Assembly (NCBI RefSeq): GCF_003416895.1
Contig: NZ_QVIO01000012.1
Span: 1 to 64,000, forward strand
Origin: Duganella sp. BJB476
GTDB lineage: Bacteria > Pseudomonadota > Gammaproteobacteria > Burkholderiales > Burkholderiaceae_D
Direction: 5' to 3'
DNA length: 64,000 bases
Position 1 is the stretch's first letter; every line of letters starts with the position of its first letter. The notes under the pieces are model-generated. The model had not been told where the DNA came from and searched no databases. It saw nothing but the letters and a program-made list of their open reading frames with translations. Shown here piece by piece: positions 54,883 through 63,892 of the stretch. Made by a program: the position numbers and the translations under genes.

Positions 54883-56577
54883 TCAGAATTTAACAAAATG
54901 CGATTCGTCCGGTTCCTGCATTTCCGCCATGCGGCGGTTGCCGGCCATGCCGCCGGCCGGACGCGGCTTCGGCTTGCCCGGCTTGCCCGGCTGGCGCGCC
55001 GTCACCACCGTGCGGATCGGCCGCGACGCGCCGGCCAGCTTGAAGAAGGACATGGTCTGTTGCAGCTGTTCGGCCTGGCCGCTCATCTCTTCGGCGGTGG
55101 CGGCCAGCTCTTCGGAACTGGAGGCGTTCTGCTGGGTGGTCTGGCTCAGCTGCGTGACCGCCGAGTTGATCTGGCCGACCCCGGCCGACTGTTCCTCCGA
55201 CGCCGCCGTGATCTCCTGCACCAGGTTGGAGGTGCGGCGGATGTTGGGCACCATTTCGCTCAGCAGGCGGCCGGCTTTTTCCGCCAGCTGCACGCTGCTG
55301 GTCGCCACCTGCTCGATTTCCTGCGCCGCCACCTGGCTGCGCTCGGCCAGCTTGCGCACCTCGGCCGCCACCACCGCGAAGCCCTTGCCGTGTTCGCCGG
55401 CGCGCGCCGCCTCGATCGCCGCGTTCAGCGCCAGCAGGTTGGTCTGGTAAGCGATGTCGTCGATAATGCCGATTTTTTTCGCGATCTGGCGCATCGCCGC
55501 CACCGTCGATTCGACCGCCTCGCCGCCCTCGGCCGCCTCCAGCGCCGCCTTGCTGGCGATGCCGTCGGTGACCTTGGCGTTTTCCGTGTTCTGCGAAATC
55601 GACGCCGTCATCTGCTCCACCGAGGCGCTGGTTTCCTCCGTGCCGGCGGCCTGCTCGCTGGCCGCCTGCGACAGCGATTGCGCGGTCGCGCTGACTTCTT
55701 CGGAGGCGCTGGCCAGCGACTCGGCGCCGTTGTTCACCTCCTGCACCACATGCGACAGTTTTTCGATCATGCCCTTCATCGCCGCCAGCAGGCTGGTGGT
55801 GTCGCCGTTCTTCAGCGCGACGTCCGCGCTGAGGTCGCCGTCCGCCACCAGGCGCACGATCTCGGCCGCGTAGGACGGATCGCCGCCCAGCTGCTTCATG
55901 ATGCCGTTCAGGATCAACAGGCCCAGCGCCACCAGCAACGCCAGCGCCACGCCGGAGGCCGTGTACATCAGGCTGAGCGAATGGGCGGACGCTTCGTCGG
56001 CATCCTTGACATCGCCTTCGCCGTAGCCGATGTTGAGCGCCACCAGCTTGTTCAGGCTCTCCTCGGCGTCATGGAAGGCGGGGCGGTTTTCCTGCAAGGT
56101 CTTGTGCACGGTGATGAACAGTTCCTTGCGCTTGGCGGGGTCGGCCCGCACGATCTGGGCGGCCAGCTCGTTGATGAGGACATCGCGCGCCTTCCAGATC
56201 TCCCACTGCTTGACAAAGGTCTTCCACACCGCCGCTTCCTCGGTTTCCTGCGGCAGCGCGTCGTAGGTCTTCCAGGCCTTGTCGATGTTGGCCCAGATCT
56301 CCTGCTTGCGCTTGATTTCATGCGCGACTTCGTTCGCCTCCTCCGGGAAGGCCGCCGTCGTATCGATGGAGCGGCTGGCCGAGCGCAGCGCCGTCTGACC
56401 CTCGCTGATCTGCAACAGCGCCTGCACCGAAGGCATGCGGTTCTTGCCGATCTGCACGAGCATCGCGCCTTCCTGCTTCAGGCCCGCGAAGGCGATCAGC
56501 ACCACCACCACCAGCGCAAGCACCGCCACCGCCAGCAGGATGAGGATCTTGGCCCGGACCGTTAATGTTGACAACAT
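54883..56577 (-). CDS. Methyl-accepting chemotaxis protein
   Basis: A 564-residue chemoreceptor of the same design as the one at 52624: two membrane helices, helical periplasmic domain, HAMP (AAEIVRLVADGDLSADVALK) and the same signalling domain and tip. It ends DESHFVKF. Periplasmic parts align in length and in many positions (for example KAWKTYDALPQETEEAAVWK against KAWKIYDALPQSSEEAALWK), so duplication of a whole gene followed by sensor drift is likely. Confidence 0.94.
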   Translation of the reverse strand: MLSTLTVRAKILILLAVAVLALVVVVLIAFAGLKQEGAMLVQIGKNRMPSVQALLQISEGQTALRSASRSIDTTAAFPEEANEVAHEIKRKQEIWANIDKAWKTYDALPQETEEAAVWKTFVKQWEIWKARDVLINELAAQIVRADPAKRKELFITVHKTLQENRPAFHDAEESLNKLVALNIGYGEGDVKDADEASAHSLSLMYTASGVALALLVALGLLILNGIMKQLGGDPSYAAEIVRLVADGDLSADVALKNGDTTSLLAAMKGMIEKLSHVVQEVNNGAESLASASEEVSATAQSLSQAASEQAAGTEETSASVEQMTASISQNTENAKVTDGIASKAALEAAEGGEAVESTVAAMRQIAKKIGIIDDIAYQTNLLALNAAIEAARAGEHGKGFAVVAAEVRKLAERSQVAAQEIEQVATSSVQLAEKAGRLLSEMVPNIRRTSNLVQEITAASEEQSAGVGQINSAVTQLSQTTQQNASSSEELAATAEEMSGQAEQLQQTMSFFKLAGASRPIRTVVTARQPGKPGKPKPRPAGGMAGNRRMAEMQEPDESHFVKF

Positions 56578-56628
56578 AGTGATACCCCCAGAGATGACAC
56601 CGATCGGATTTTATTTTTAACTACTGGA

Positions 56629-57909
56629 CTACGGTTGTTCCGCCAGCGCGCGCAAGCGGCGCCGGTCCTGCCTGATCCAGGTCACCAGTTCTTCGGCCGG
56701 CATCGGCTTGGCCAGCAGGTAGCCCTGCGCCATGTCGCAGCCCAGTTCGCGCAGCAGCTTCCAGTCCGCCAGCGTTTCCACACCCTCGGCCACGGTGGCC
56801 ACGCCCAGGCTCTGGCCCAGGTCCAGCGCGCTTTTCAGCACCACATGGCGGTTCGGCCATTGCGAGGCGCCGTGGACGAAGGCGCGGTCGATCTTCAGCT
56901 CGGTGAAGGGGCAGCGCGCGAACTGCTGCATCGACGAATAGCCGATGCCGAAATCGTCCATCGCCAGGCCGAAGCCCATCAGCCGCAAGCGCCCCATATT
57001 GGTCAGCGCCTGCGACAGCTGGCGCATCACGCTGGTCTCGGTCACCTCCCACACCAGCGCCGACGGCGGTACGCCGGAGGCCATCACCAGCGCCATCAGG
57101 CGGTCGATGAAGGCGCGTTCGGCCAGGTTGTCGGCCGACAGGTTGATCGACACCGTCAACGTCGGCAGGCCGTTCTGGGTCCACTCCAGCAGCCGGTCCA
57201 GCACCTGGCGCACCATGCTCAGCGTGAACTCCGCCATCAGCGGCGTGCCCTCCATGGCGTCGATGAAGTGCGCCGGCGCCAGCAGCCCGCGGCTCGGGTG
57301 CTGCCAGCGCGCCAGCGCTTCCAGGCCTTTCAGGTGGCCGTTCTGGATGGTCACCTTGGGCTGGAAGTAGGGCAGGAATTCCTGGCGTTCCACCGCTTGC
57401 GCCAGGTCGTCCGCAGTGGGCAGGTCCGGCTGCGCGCAGGCCGGCCGGGGCACCGCCTTCTTGCCGGCGCGGTCGAGCAGCATCGCCAGCGCGTCCAGCT
57501 GCACCGGCTTGAGCAGCGTGCCCAGCAGGTCCATGCAGGCGTCGTCGAAGTTCATGCTCTCGATGATCTCCAGCAGGCGCGGATCGCGCGCGCTGACCAC
57601 GATCAGGTTTTGCGCCAGCTGCCGGTCGCGCAGCTGGCAGGTCAGCTCGATGCCGTCCATGCCCGGCATTTCCAGGTCGGTCAGCACCAGGAAGATCGCC
57701 TCGCCGCCCTGGCGCTCCAGCAGCTGCAAGGCTTCGTTGCCGTCGGCCGCCTCCAGCACTTCGCCGAATTGAAGCTGGCGCAGCAGGCCGGCCAGGTAGC
57801 CGCGCTGCACCAGGCTGTCCTCCACCACCAGCACCCGCTGGCCGGTCCAGGCGCGGGGCGTCGCGGTCAGGCTGTCGGCGAAGGAGAGTGTGGGCATGAT
57901 GGCGGCCAT
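56629..57909 (-). CDS. Response regulator with EAL c-di-GMP phosphodiesterase domain
   Basis: A 426-residue protein. The receiver domain (about 22-145) has the acceptor Asp in VLTDLEMPGMDG and Lys in LLKPVQ. The EAL domain (about 170-420) keeps the catalytic residues: GLEALARWQHP, SINLSADN, EVTETSV, MDDFGIGYSS, KIDRAFV, VAEGVET and QGYLLAKPM, so hydrolysis of c-di-GMP is likely. Its ATG shares a base with the cheB stop (TGATG). It connects chemotaxis signalling to c-di-GMP turnover, presumably after phosphotransfer from CheA. Confidence 0.93.
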   Translation of the reverse strand: MAAIMPTLSFADSLTATPRAWTGQRVLVVEDSLVQRGYLAGLLRQLQFGEVLEAADGNEALQLLERQGGEAIFLVLTDLEMPGMDGIELTCQLRDRQLAQNLIVVSARDPRLLEIIESMNFDDACMDLLGTLLKPVQLDALAMLLDRAGKKAVPRPACAQPDLPTADDLAQAVERQEFLPYFQPKVTIQNGHLKGLEALARWQHPSRGLLAPAHFIDAMEGTPLMAEFTLSMVRQVLDRLLEWTQNGLPTLTVSINLSADNLAERAFIDRLMALVMASGVPPSALVWEVTETSVMRQLSQALTNMGRLRLMGFGLAMDDFGIGYSSMQQFARCPFTELKIDRAFVHGASQWPNRHVVLKSALDLGQSLGVATVAEGVETLADWKLLRELGCDMAQGYLLAKPMPAEELVTWIRQDRRRLRALAEQP

Positions 57910-58982
57910 CAGTAGGACAGCTGTTGCAAGATTTCGCGGTAGATCGCGTTCAGCGGCAGCGACTTCTCGACCCCGCCGCGCTTGACCGCTTCCTTGGGCA
58001 TGCCATACACCACGCAGCTGGCCTCGTCCTGCGCCACGGTGCGGGCGCCGGCCTTGTGCATCTCCAGCATGCCGGCGGCGCCGTCGTCGCCCATGCCGGT
58101 CATGATCACGCCCAGCGCGTTGGCGCCGGCCGCGCGCGCGGCGGAACGGAACAGCACGTCCACCGACGGCCGGTGGCGGTTGACCAGCGGGCCGTCCACC
58201 ACCTCGACGAAATACTGGGCGCCGGTGCGGCGCAGCAGCATGTGCTTGCCGCCCGGCGCGATCAGCACCAGGCCTTGCAGCACGCGGTCGTTGTTGGCCG
58301 CCTCCTTGACGCGCACCTGGCACACGCTGTCGAGGCGGGCGGCAAAGGCGGCGGTGAATTTCTCCGGCATGTGCTGCACCACCACGATGCCGGGCGAGAC
58401 CCGTGGCAGCGAGGTCAGCACCTCCTCCAGCGCCTGGGTGCCGCCGGTCGAGGTGCCGATCGCCACCACGCGCTCGGTGGTGGTGGTCATCGGCCGGTGA
58501 TCGGCCGGCGGCAGCACCGCGTCCGCGTTCAGCTTGGCCGTCACCGGGGGCGGCGCCGGACGGTTGACCAGCTTGCCGACGCGGGCGCCGGCCGCCGCCC
58601 GCACCGCCGACACCAGCTCGTCGGCCGAATCGTGCAGGAACTGCTTGAGGTCCAGCCGCGGCTTGGTGATGATGGCCACCGCGCCGGCCGACAGCGCCTC
58701 GACCGAGGTCTGCGCGCCCTTCTCGGTCAGCGTCGAACAGATCACCACCGGCGTCGGCCGCTCGCTCATGATCTTGCGCAGGAAGGTGATGCCGTCCATC
58801 TTGGGCATCTCGACGTCGAGCACGATCACGTCCGGCCACTGCACCTTCATGCGCTCCATCGCCAGCAGCGGATTGGCCACCGCGTGGCCGACCATGATGC
58901 CGGGCGCCGCGTTCAGCAGGCTGCTCAGCACCTGCCGCACCACGGCCGAGTCATCCACGATCATGACGTTGATTGCGCTCAT
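57909..58982 (-). CDS. cheB: Chemotaxis methylesterase CheB
   Basis: A 357-residue receptor demethylase/deamidase. The receiver domain has VIVLDVEMPKMDG; the esterase domain has the catalytic Ser in GTSTGGTQAL, His in VVQHMPEKFT and Asp in MTGMGDDGAAGM. The start at 58982 overlaps the cheD stop (ATGA). Phosphorylation by CheA activates CheB and gives adaptation together with CheR. Confidence 0.96.
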   Translation of the reverse strand: MSAINVMIVDDSAVVRQVLSSLLNAAPGIMVGHAVANPLLAMERMKVQWPDVIVLDVEMPKMDGITFLRKIMSERPTPVVICSTLTEKGAQTSVEALSAGAVAIITKPRLDLKQFLHDSADELVSAVRAAAGARVGKLVNRPAPPPVTAKLNADAVLPPADHRPMTTTTERVVAIGTSTGGTQALEEVLTSLPRVSPGIVVVQHMPEKFTAAFAARLDSVCQVRVKEAANNDRVLQGLVLIAPGGKHMLLRRTGAQYFVEVVDGPLVNRHRPSVDVLFRSAARAAGANALGVIMTGMGDDGAAGMLEMHKAGARTVAQDEASCVVYGMPKEAVKRGGVEKSLPLNAIYREILQQLSY

Positions 58983-59515
58983 GCCTTCTCCTTGTCCGGC
59001 CCCGCCGTGCCGCCCGCTATCGCTTCCGGCGGCACCTGGCGGCTCAACACCTCGCCGCTGCGGATGGTGAAGATCAATTGACGGTGTCCTTCGCCGAACA
59101 GGCTTTCGGACACCACGCGTATGCCATGCTGCTGCAGCAGCGTGCGGGCATAGTCGCCGTTCTGCATGCCGATGTCGCGCACCTTGACGCTGCGCGGAAA
59201 CATGGCGGCGCCGCCGAAGATCTTGCCCTGGCACTGGATCAGCGGCACGCCGTGGCGCGCCATGCCGCGCAACAGCAGGTCCATGGCGTCGGCGCCGTAG
59301 ATTCCCGGCTTGTCGTGGCTTTTCTTGCGGCCGGTGCCCGGCAACAGGAAGTGCGACATGGCGCCGATGCGCAGCGCCGGATGCCACAGCGTGACCGACA
59401 CGCAGGACCCCAGCAGCGTGCGCACCCGGTAACGCTCATCGCCGACGAAGTAATCGCCGGGCATCAGGAAGATATCGATGAGCTTGGAATCGGGCATGGT
59501 CAACGTCACGATCAT
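58979..59515 (-). CDS. cheD: Chemoreceptor glutamine deamidase CheD
   Basis: A 178-residue deamidase with the catalytic Cys38 in TLLGSCVSVTLW, Thr33, and His55 in AMSHFLLPG. CheD deamidates glutamines in receptors. It overlaps cheR at its start (ATGA) and cheB at its end. The position between cheR and cheB is common in betaproteobacteria. Confidence 0.95.
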   Translation of the reverse strand: MIVTLTMPDSKLIDIFLMPGDYFVGDERYRVRTLLGSCVSVTLWHPALRIGAMSHFLLPGTGRKKSHDKPGIYGADAMDLLLRGMARHGVPLIQCQGKIFGGAAMFPRSVKVRDIGMQNGDYARTLLQQHGIRVVSESLFGEGHRQLIFTIRSGEVLSRQVPPEAIAGGTAGPDKEKA

Positions 59516-60318
59516 GGCTTGCGGTAGATCGAAGGCGCCACCGCCACCAGGGTGTCGTTGATATCGTTCAGCGTTTCCGAGTGGCCGATCAGGAAGTAGC
59601 CGCCCGGCCGCAGCTGCGCCAGCAGGCGTGACACCACCTGGCGCTTGGTGGCCAGGTTGAAGTAGATCATCACGTTGCGCAGGAAGATCACGTCGAAGCT
59701 GCCCAGCTTGGGCAGCGGCTCGTTCAGGTTCAGGTGGCGGAACTGCACCCGCTGGCGCAGCGCGCGTTCAACCAGCAGGGTGCCGGTCTCGCTGCCCTGG
59801 CCCTTGAGGCAGAAGCGCTTCAGGTAGGCCGGCGGCATCTGGCTGGCGCGCTCCATCGGGTAGTGGCCGCAGCGCGCGCGCTCCAGCACGCGGGTGCTGA
59901 TGTCGGTGCCCAGCACTTCCCACGGTCCCTCGTCGAGCACGTCGGCCAGCACCATGGCGATGCTGTAGGCTTCCTCGCCGCTGGAGCTGGCGGCGCTCCA
60001 GATGCGCGGCGTCTGGCGCTTGTCGCGCGCCTCCAGCGCCAGCTCGCGCAGCAGCGCGAAGTGCTTGGGCTCGCGGAAGAAATAGGTCTCGTTGGTGGTC
60101 AGCAGGTCGACCGCCACCTGCAGCTCGGCCGGCTGGGCGCGGCTCTCGAGCAGGCGCAGGTAGTCGCCGTAAGTCTCCAGCTGGTAGTGCGCCAGCCGCT
60201 TGGCCAGGCGCCCGCTGACCAGCGCCTGCTTGCCGTTGGCCATGCAGATCCCCGCCGCCTCGTAGATGAAACGCTGGAACTGGGAAAACTCGCGCTCGGT
60301 GATGGTGACAGCTGGCAT
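59512..60318 (-). CDS. cheR: Chemotaxis methyltransferase CheR
   Basis: A 268-residue SAM-dependent glutamate methyltransferase. Motifs are DLLTTNETYFFREPKHF in the N-terminal to catalytic junction, the SAM site WSAASSSGEEAYS, GTDISTRVLERA and FDVIFLRNVMIYF. The start at 60318 gives the normal N-terminus (MPAVTITEREFSQF). It methylates the MCPs of this cluster. Confidence 0.96.
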   Translation of the reverse strand: MPAVTITEREFSQFQRFIYEAAGICMANGKQALVSGRLAKRLAHYQLETYGDYLRLLESRAQPAELQVAVDLLTTNETYFFREPKHFALLRELALEARDKRQTPRIWSAASSSGEEAYSIAMVLADVLDEGPWEVLGTDISTRVLERARCGHYPMERASQMPPAYLKRFCLKGQGSETGTLLVERALRQRVQFRHLNLNEPLPKLGSFDVIFLRNVMIYFNLATKRQVVSRLLAQLRPGGYFLIGHSETLNDINDTLVAVAPSIYRKP

Positions 60319-60331
60319 GGCGTCCGCCGGT

Positions 60332-60904
60332 TCAGCAGTGATGCATGGCGACGGTGCCACGCGCCATTTCGACAATTTCCTCATTCGACAGCACATGCTC
60401 GATGTCGAGCAGGATCACGAACTTGCCGTTGTACTTGCCGATGCCGGCGATGAAGTCGGGACGGATGCGGGTGCCGAAGGACGGCGCCGGCTCGATGTCG
60501 CCGGCGGCGATCTCCACCACCGCGTTGACGGCGTCTACCAGCATGCCCAGCACCTGCTTGCTGTCGCCGGCGCCGCCGTCGACTTCGACGATGACGATGC
60601 AGCTGCGCTTGCCGATCACGCTGGGGCCGCGGTCGAAGCGCGCCGACAGGTCCATCACCGGCACCACCGCGCCGCGCAGGTTGATCACGCCGCGCACACA
60701 GGGCGGCATCATCGGCACCGCTGCCAGTGCGCCGTACTCGATGATCTCCTTGATGTGCAGGATGCCGACCGCGTACGGGTCCTCGCCCAGCATGAAGGTC
60801 AGGAACTGGCTGGGCAGGGCGGCGCCGCTTTGCAGCGCGACGATGGCACTGCTGCCGTAGGTGACCACCTTGTTGACTACTGCTTCGTTCGCTGCTGTAT
60901 TCAT
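60332..60904 (-). CDS. cheW: Chemotaxis coupling protein CheW
   Basis: A 190-residue CheW with FLTFMLGEDPYAVGILHIKE, MPPCVRGVINLRGAVVPVMD and IGKRSCIVIVEVDG, and the final FVILLDIEHVLSN. It lies right after cheA and before cheR and is the main coupling protein of the cluster. It has a short N-terminal extension compared with the usual 160-residue form. Confidence 0.96.
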   Translation of the reverse strand: MNTAANEAVVNKVVTYGSSAIVALQSGAALPSQFLTFMLGEDPYAVGILHIKEIIEYGALAAVPMMPPCVRGVINLRGAVVPVMDLSARFDRGPSVIGKRSCIVIVEVDGGAGDSKQVLGMLVDAVNAVVEIAAGDIEPAPSFGTRIRPDFIAGIGKYNGKFVILLDIEHVLSNEEIVEMARGTVAMHHC

Positions 60905-60932
60905 TTCATCCTCTTCACAATTGGGCGCTCGA

Positions 60933-63116
60933 CTAAGCCGCCAGCGCCACGGCGGCGCCCTTGCCGCTGACGGTGTGCATCAGCGCCGACACATCCAGGA
61001 TCAGCGCCACTTCGCCGCTGCCCAGGATGGTGGAGCCGCTGATGCATTTGACTTCGCTGAACATCGGGCTGAGCGGCTTGATGACGGTCTGGAATTCGCC
61101 CAGCAGGGTGTCGACCACCAGCCCGGCGCGGTGGTTGCCCAGCTTGAGCACGACGATGCTCTCGCGCCGCGTCGAGGCGCCGCCGATGCGGAACAGCTCG
61201 CGCAGCCGCACGAACGGCAGCACCTGGCCGCGCAGGTTGCAGTAGTCCTGGCCCGGCTCGGTGGCGTACTCGATGCACTCCTCGATCATGTCGAGCGGGA
61301 TCACGAACACCGAGCCGCCCACCTGCACCAGGAAGCCGTCGATGATCGCCAGGGTCAGCGGCAGGCGCACCGTGACGGTGGTGCCGGCGCCCTCCTTGCT
61401 GGAGACGTCGACGCTGCCGCGCAGCGCCGTGATGTTGCGCTTGACCACGTCCATGCCGACCCCGCGCCCGGACAGGTTGGTGATTTTTTCCGCCGTCGAG
61501 AAACCGGCCTCGAAGATCAGGTTGTAGATTTCGCTGTCGGTCAGCTTGCGGTCGGCGTCCACCAGGCCGCGCTCGACGGCCTTGGCCAGGATCTTCTCCT
61601 TGCGCAGGCCGCCGCCGTCGTCGCTGACCTCGATGACGATGCTGCCCGATTCATGGAAGGCGTTGAGCTTGATCATGCCCTTGGCCGGCTTGCCGTTGGC
61701 CACCCGCACGTCGCCCGGCTCGATGCCGTGATCCATGGCGTTGCGCACCAGGTGCATCAGCGGATCGCCGATCTTCTCCACCACGGTCTTGTCCAGTTCC
61801 GAATCCTCGCCGTCGACGATCAGGCCGATGTCCTTGCCCAGCTCGCGCGCGACGTCGTGCACCACGCGCTGGAAGCGGTTGAAGGTGGCGCCGATCTTGA
61901 CCATGCGCAGTTCCAGCGCGGCGTCGCGCACCTCCTCCACCAGGCCGGACAAGGTCGAGGTGCATTCCTGCAGCTCGGTGTTCTGGATGTGCTGGCCTAT
62001 CATGTTGGCGCGCGCGCCGGCGATGATCAGTTCGCCCACCAGGTCGATCAGGCGGTCGAGCTTGTCGGAATCGACGCGGATCGAACGGCTTTCCTGCGCC
62101 TTCTGCTCGCTGACCTGCTTTTGCTTGGCCAGCGCGGCCTCCACCACCACCGGCGGCACACTGCCGGCGCCGACCAGGATGCTGCCCAGCTGCTGCGGCG
62201 TGACCTCGTCCAACGAATTGGCGGGATGGGACTGCTGGTGCAGCGCGCCCTCCAGCTCGTGCGAGGTGACGCTGCCACAGCGCACCAGGATCTCGCCCAG
62301 CCGCGCGGCCTGCTCCGGCAAGGCGCGGATCAGGTCGACGTAGTGCGACACCTTGCTGTGCGGCGGAATGATGCGGATCTCGCAGTCGTCCTGCACGAAC
62401 TCGAACACGCCGGCGATGGCTTCGCGGTCGGCCGTGCTGTCGAAGGCGATCTCGAAGCCCAGGTAGCACAACTCGGCGTCCATGTCGTCGGCGGTCGGCA
62501 GCGCGTCCGGCACGGTGGCGATGCCGACGATCTTGCCCAGCTTGGCCAGGTAGCGCAGGAAGGCGATCGGGTCCATGCCGTTCTGCAGCACGCCGCGGCC
62601 GAAGCGCAGCGAGATGTGCCAGTAGTCGCTGTCGCCGCGCTGCTGGTCGATGCGCTCGACGCCCGGCTCGGCGTGCACCGCCAATGGCGCTTCCGCCTGC
62701 TCGGCGTGGGCCTCGGCGGCGCCGCCGGCCATGTGGCGGCGCAGCTGTTGCAGCAGCATCTCGCCTTCCGGCGCGGTGTCGGGGTCGGCTTCCAGCTGGC
62801 CGGCGGCCAGCGCGTCGGTCATGCCGGACAGGTAGTCGCAACAGGACAGCAGCAGCACGATCATTTCATCGTTGAGCGTCACGCGGCCGTCGCGCACTTC
62901 GTCCAGCAGGCTCTCGACCACGTGGGTGAAGGCGACGATGTGGTCCAGGCTGAACAGCCCGGCCGAACCCTTGATGGTGTGCGCCGCTCGGAAGATGGCG
63001 TTGATCGCCTCGCCCTGGTCGCCGGCGATGTCGACGTTGAGCAGCGCGTTCTCCATGTCTTCCAGCAGCTCGCGGCTTTCGGTGATGAATGTCTGTAGTG
63101 CTTCGTCCAGGTTCAT
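60933..63116 (-). CDS. cheA: Chemotaxis histidine kinase CheA
   Basis: A 727-residue kinase. The Hpt domain has phosphoacceptor His46 in AAHTIKGSAG. A CheY-binding-type segment lies around 150-255. Two copies of a motif like RLGEILVRCGSVTS (residues 272-295 and 309-332, each ending in LxxQ) resemble the MshEN c-di-GMP-binding repeats. Dimerisation helices, the ATPase domain (HLVRNAMDHGIE, DDGGGL, GRGVGMDVV) and a CheW-like regulatory domain complete it. The ATG at 63116 is preferred over one two codons upstream because GAGGG is then seven bases away. The extra repeats are unusual for CheA. Confidence 0.95.
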   Translation of the reverse strand: MNLDEALQTFITESRELLEDMENALLNVDIAGDQGEAINAIFRAAHTIKGSAGLFSLDHIVAFTHVVESLLDEVRDGRVTLNDEMIVLLLSCCDYLSGMTDALAAGQLEADPDTAPEGEMLLQQLRRHMAGGAAEAHAEQAEAPLAVHAEPGVERIDQQRGDSDYWHISLRFGRGVLQNGMDPIAFLRYLAKLGKIVGIATVPDALPTADDMDAELCYLGFEIAFDSTADREAIAGVFEFVQDDCEIRIIPPHSKVSHYVDLIRALPEQAARLGEILVRCGSVTSHELEGALHQQSHPANSLDEVTPQQLGSILVGAGSVPPVVVEAALAKQKQVSEQKAQESRSIRVDSDKLDRLIDLVGELIIAGARANMIGQHIQNTELQECTSTLSGLVEEVRDAALELRMVKIGATFNRFQRVVHDVARELGKDIGLIVDGEDSELDKTVVEKIGDPLMHLVRNAMDHGIEPGDVRVANGKPAKGMIKLNAFHESGSIVIEVSDDGGGLRKEKILAKAVERGLVDADRKLTDSEIYNLIFEAGFSTAEKITNLSGRGVGMDVVKRNITALRGSVDVSSKEGAGTTVTVRLPLTLAIIDGFLVQVGGSVFVIPLDMIEECIEYATEPGQDYCNLRGQVLPFVRLRELFRIGGASTRRESIVVLKLGNHRAGLVVDTLLGEFQTVIKPLSPMFSEVKCISGSTILGSGEVALILDVSALMHTVSGKGAAVALAA

Positions 63117-63166
63117 GGTCATGCCCTCGGAACAAAAATACGCAGATGGATAGAGCGGGGATCGGG

Positions 63167-63475
63167 TCAGGTATGTATCAGCAGGGCGTCGCCGAAGAAG
63201 GCGCCCAGGTCCAGCATTTCCAGGATTTCCACCACCGCCGGGCTGTGCTTGACCAGGCGCAGTTCGCGCTGGTGGGCGTTGGCGGTCTGCTTGGCCAGCA
63301 TCAGCACTTGCAGGCCGGCCGTGTCGAGCTCGGTGATGCCGGACAGGTCGATCTCCAGCACCTGCGTCTTGCGCAAGGCGTCCAGCACCGTCGCCTTGAG
63401 GTCGGCGGCGCGGTAGATCGTCATCTCGCCTTCGATGGCGATGCGGGCGACGGCTACTCCTGATTCATCGGACAT
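63167..63475 (-). CDS. STAS-domain protein
   Basis: A 102-residue STAS (anti-sigma factor antagonist-like) protein: EGEMTIYRAADLKATVLDAL, LEIDLSGITELDTAGLQVLM. At the position where SpoIIAA-type proteins have the phosphorylated Ser (in DSSG), this protein has LDTAG, so phosphorylation by a switch kinase is doubtful. STAS proteins of this type are common beside cheA in betaproteobacteria and may act as structural parts or partner-switch relics. It sits between cheY and cheA. Confidence 0.88.
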   Translation of the reverse strand: MSDESGVAVARIAIEGEMTIYRAADLKATVLDALRKTQVLEIDLSGITELDTAGLQVLMLAKQTANAHQRELRLVKHSPAVVEILEMLDLGAFFGDALLIHT

Positions 63476-63490
63476 GGCGTCCTCCGTGGG

Positions 63491-63859
63491 TTATGGCATG
63501 ACGAGTTTGGCAACGGCGCCGAGCAGCACTTCCGGCTTGAACGGCTTGACCACCCAGGCCTTGGCGCCGGCCGCCTTGCCCTCTTCCTTCTTGCTCTCCT
63601 GCGACTCGGTGGTCAGCATGATCACCGGCGTGAACTTGTACAGGGGCAGCTGCTTGAACTCGCGCACGAAGGTGATGCCGTCCATATTCGGCATGTTGAC
63701 GTCGCACACCACCAGATGGATTTTCTGGCCGGTGCATTTGGACAGCGCATCGACGCCGTCGCGTCCTTCGATGACATCGTAGCCCGCGCCCTTGAGCGCG
63801 ATGCCGACCACTTGACGCAGGGAGGCCGAATCGTCGACCACCATGATGGTTTTAGCCAT
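63491..63859 (-). CDS. cheY: CheY-like response regulator
   Basis: A 122-residue single receiver domain: MVVDDSASLRQVV with the acidic pair, acceptor Asp in LVVCDVNMPNMDG, Thr in MLTTES and Lys in WVVKPFKP. CheY proteins carry the signal from CheA to the flagellar motor or another output. It begins the visible part of the che operon, upstream of the STAS gene by 15 bases. Confidence 0.94.
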   Translation of the reverse strand: MAKTIMVVDDSASLRQVVGIALKGAGYDVIEGRDGVDALSKCTGQKIHLVVCDVNMPNMDGITFVREFKQLPLYKFTPVIMLTTESQESKKEEGKAAGAKAWVVKPFKPEVLLGAVAKLVMP

Positions 63860-63892
63860 GTTCTCTACCTCGGTTAATCATCAGAAAAAACG

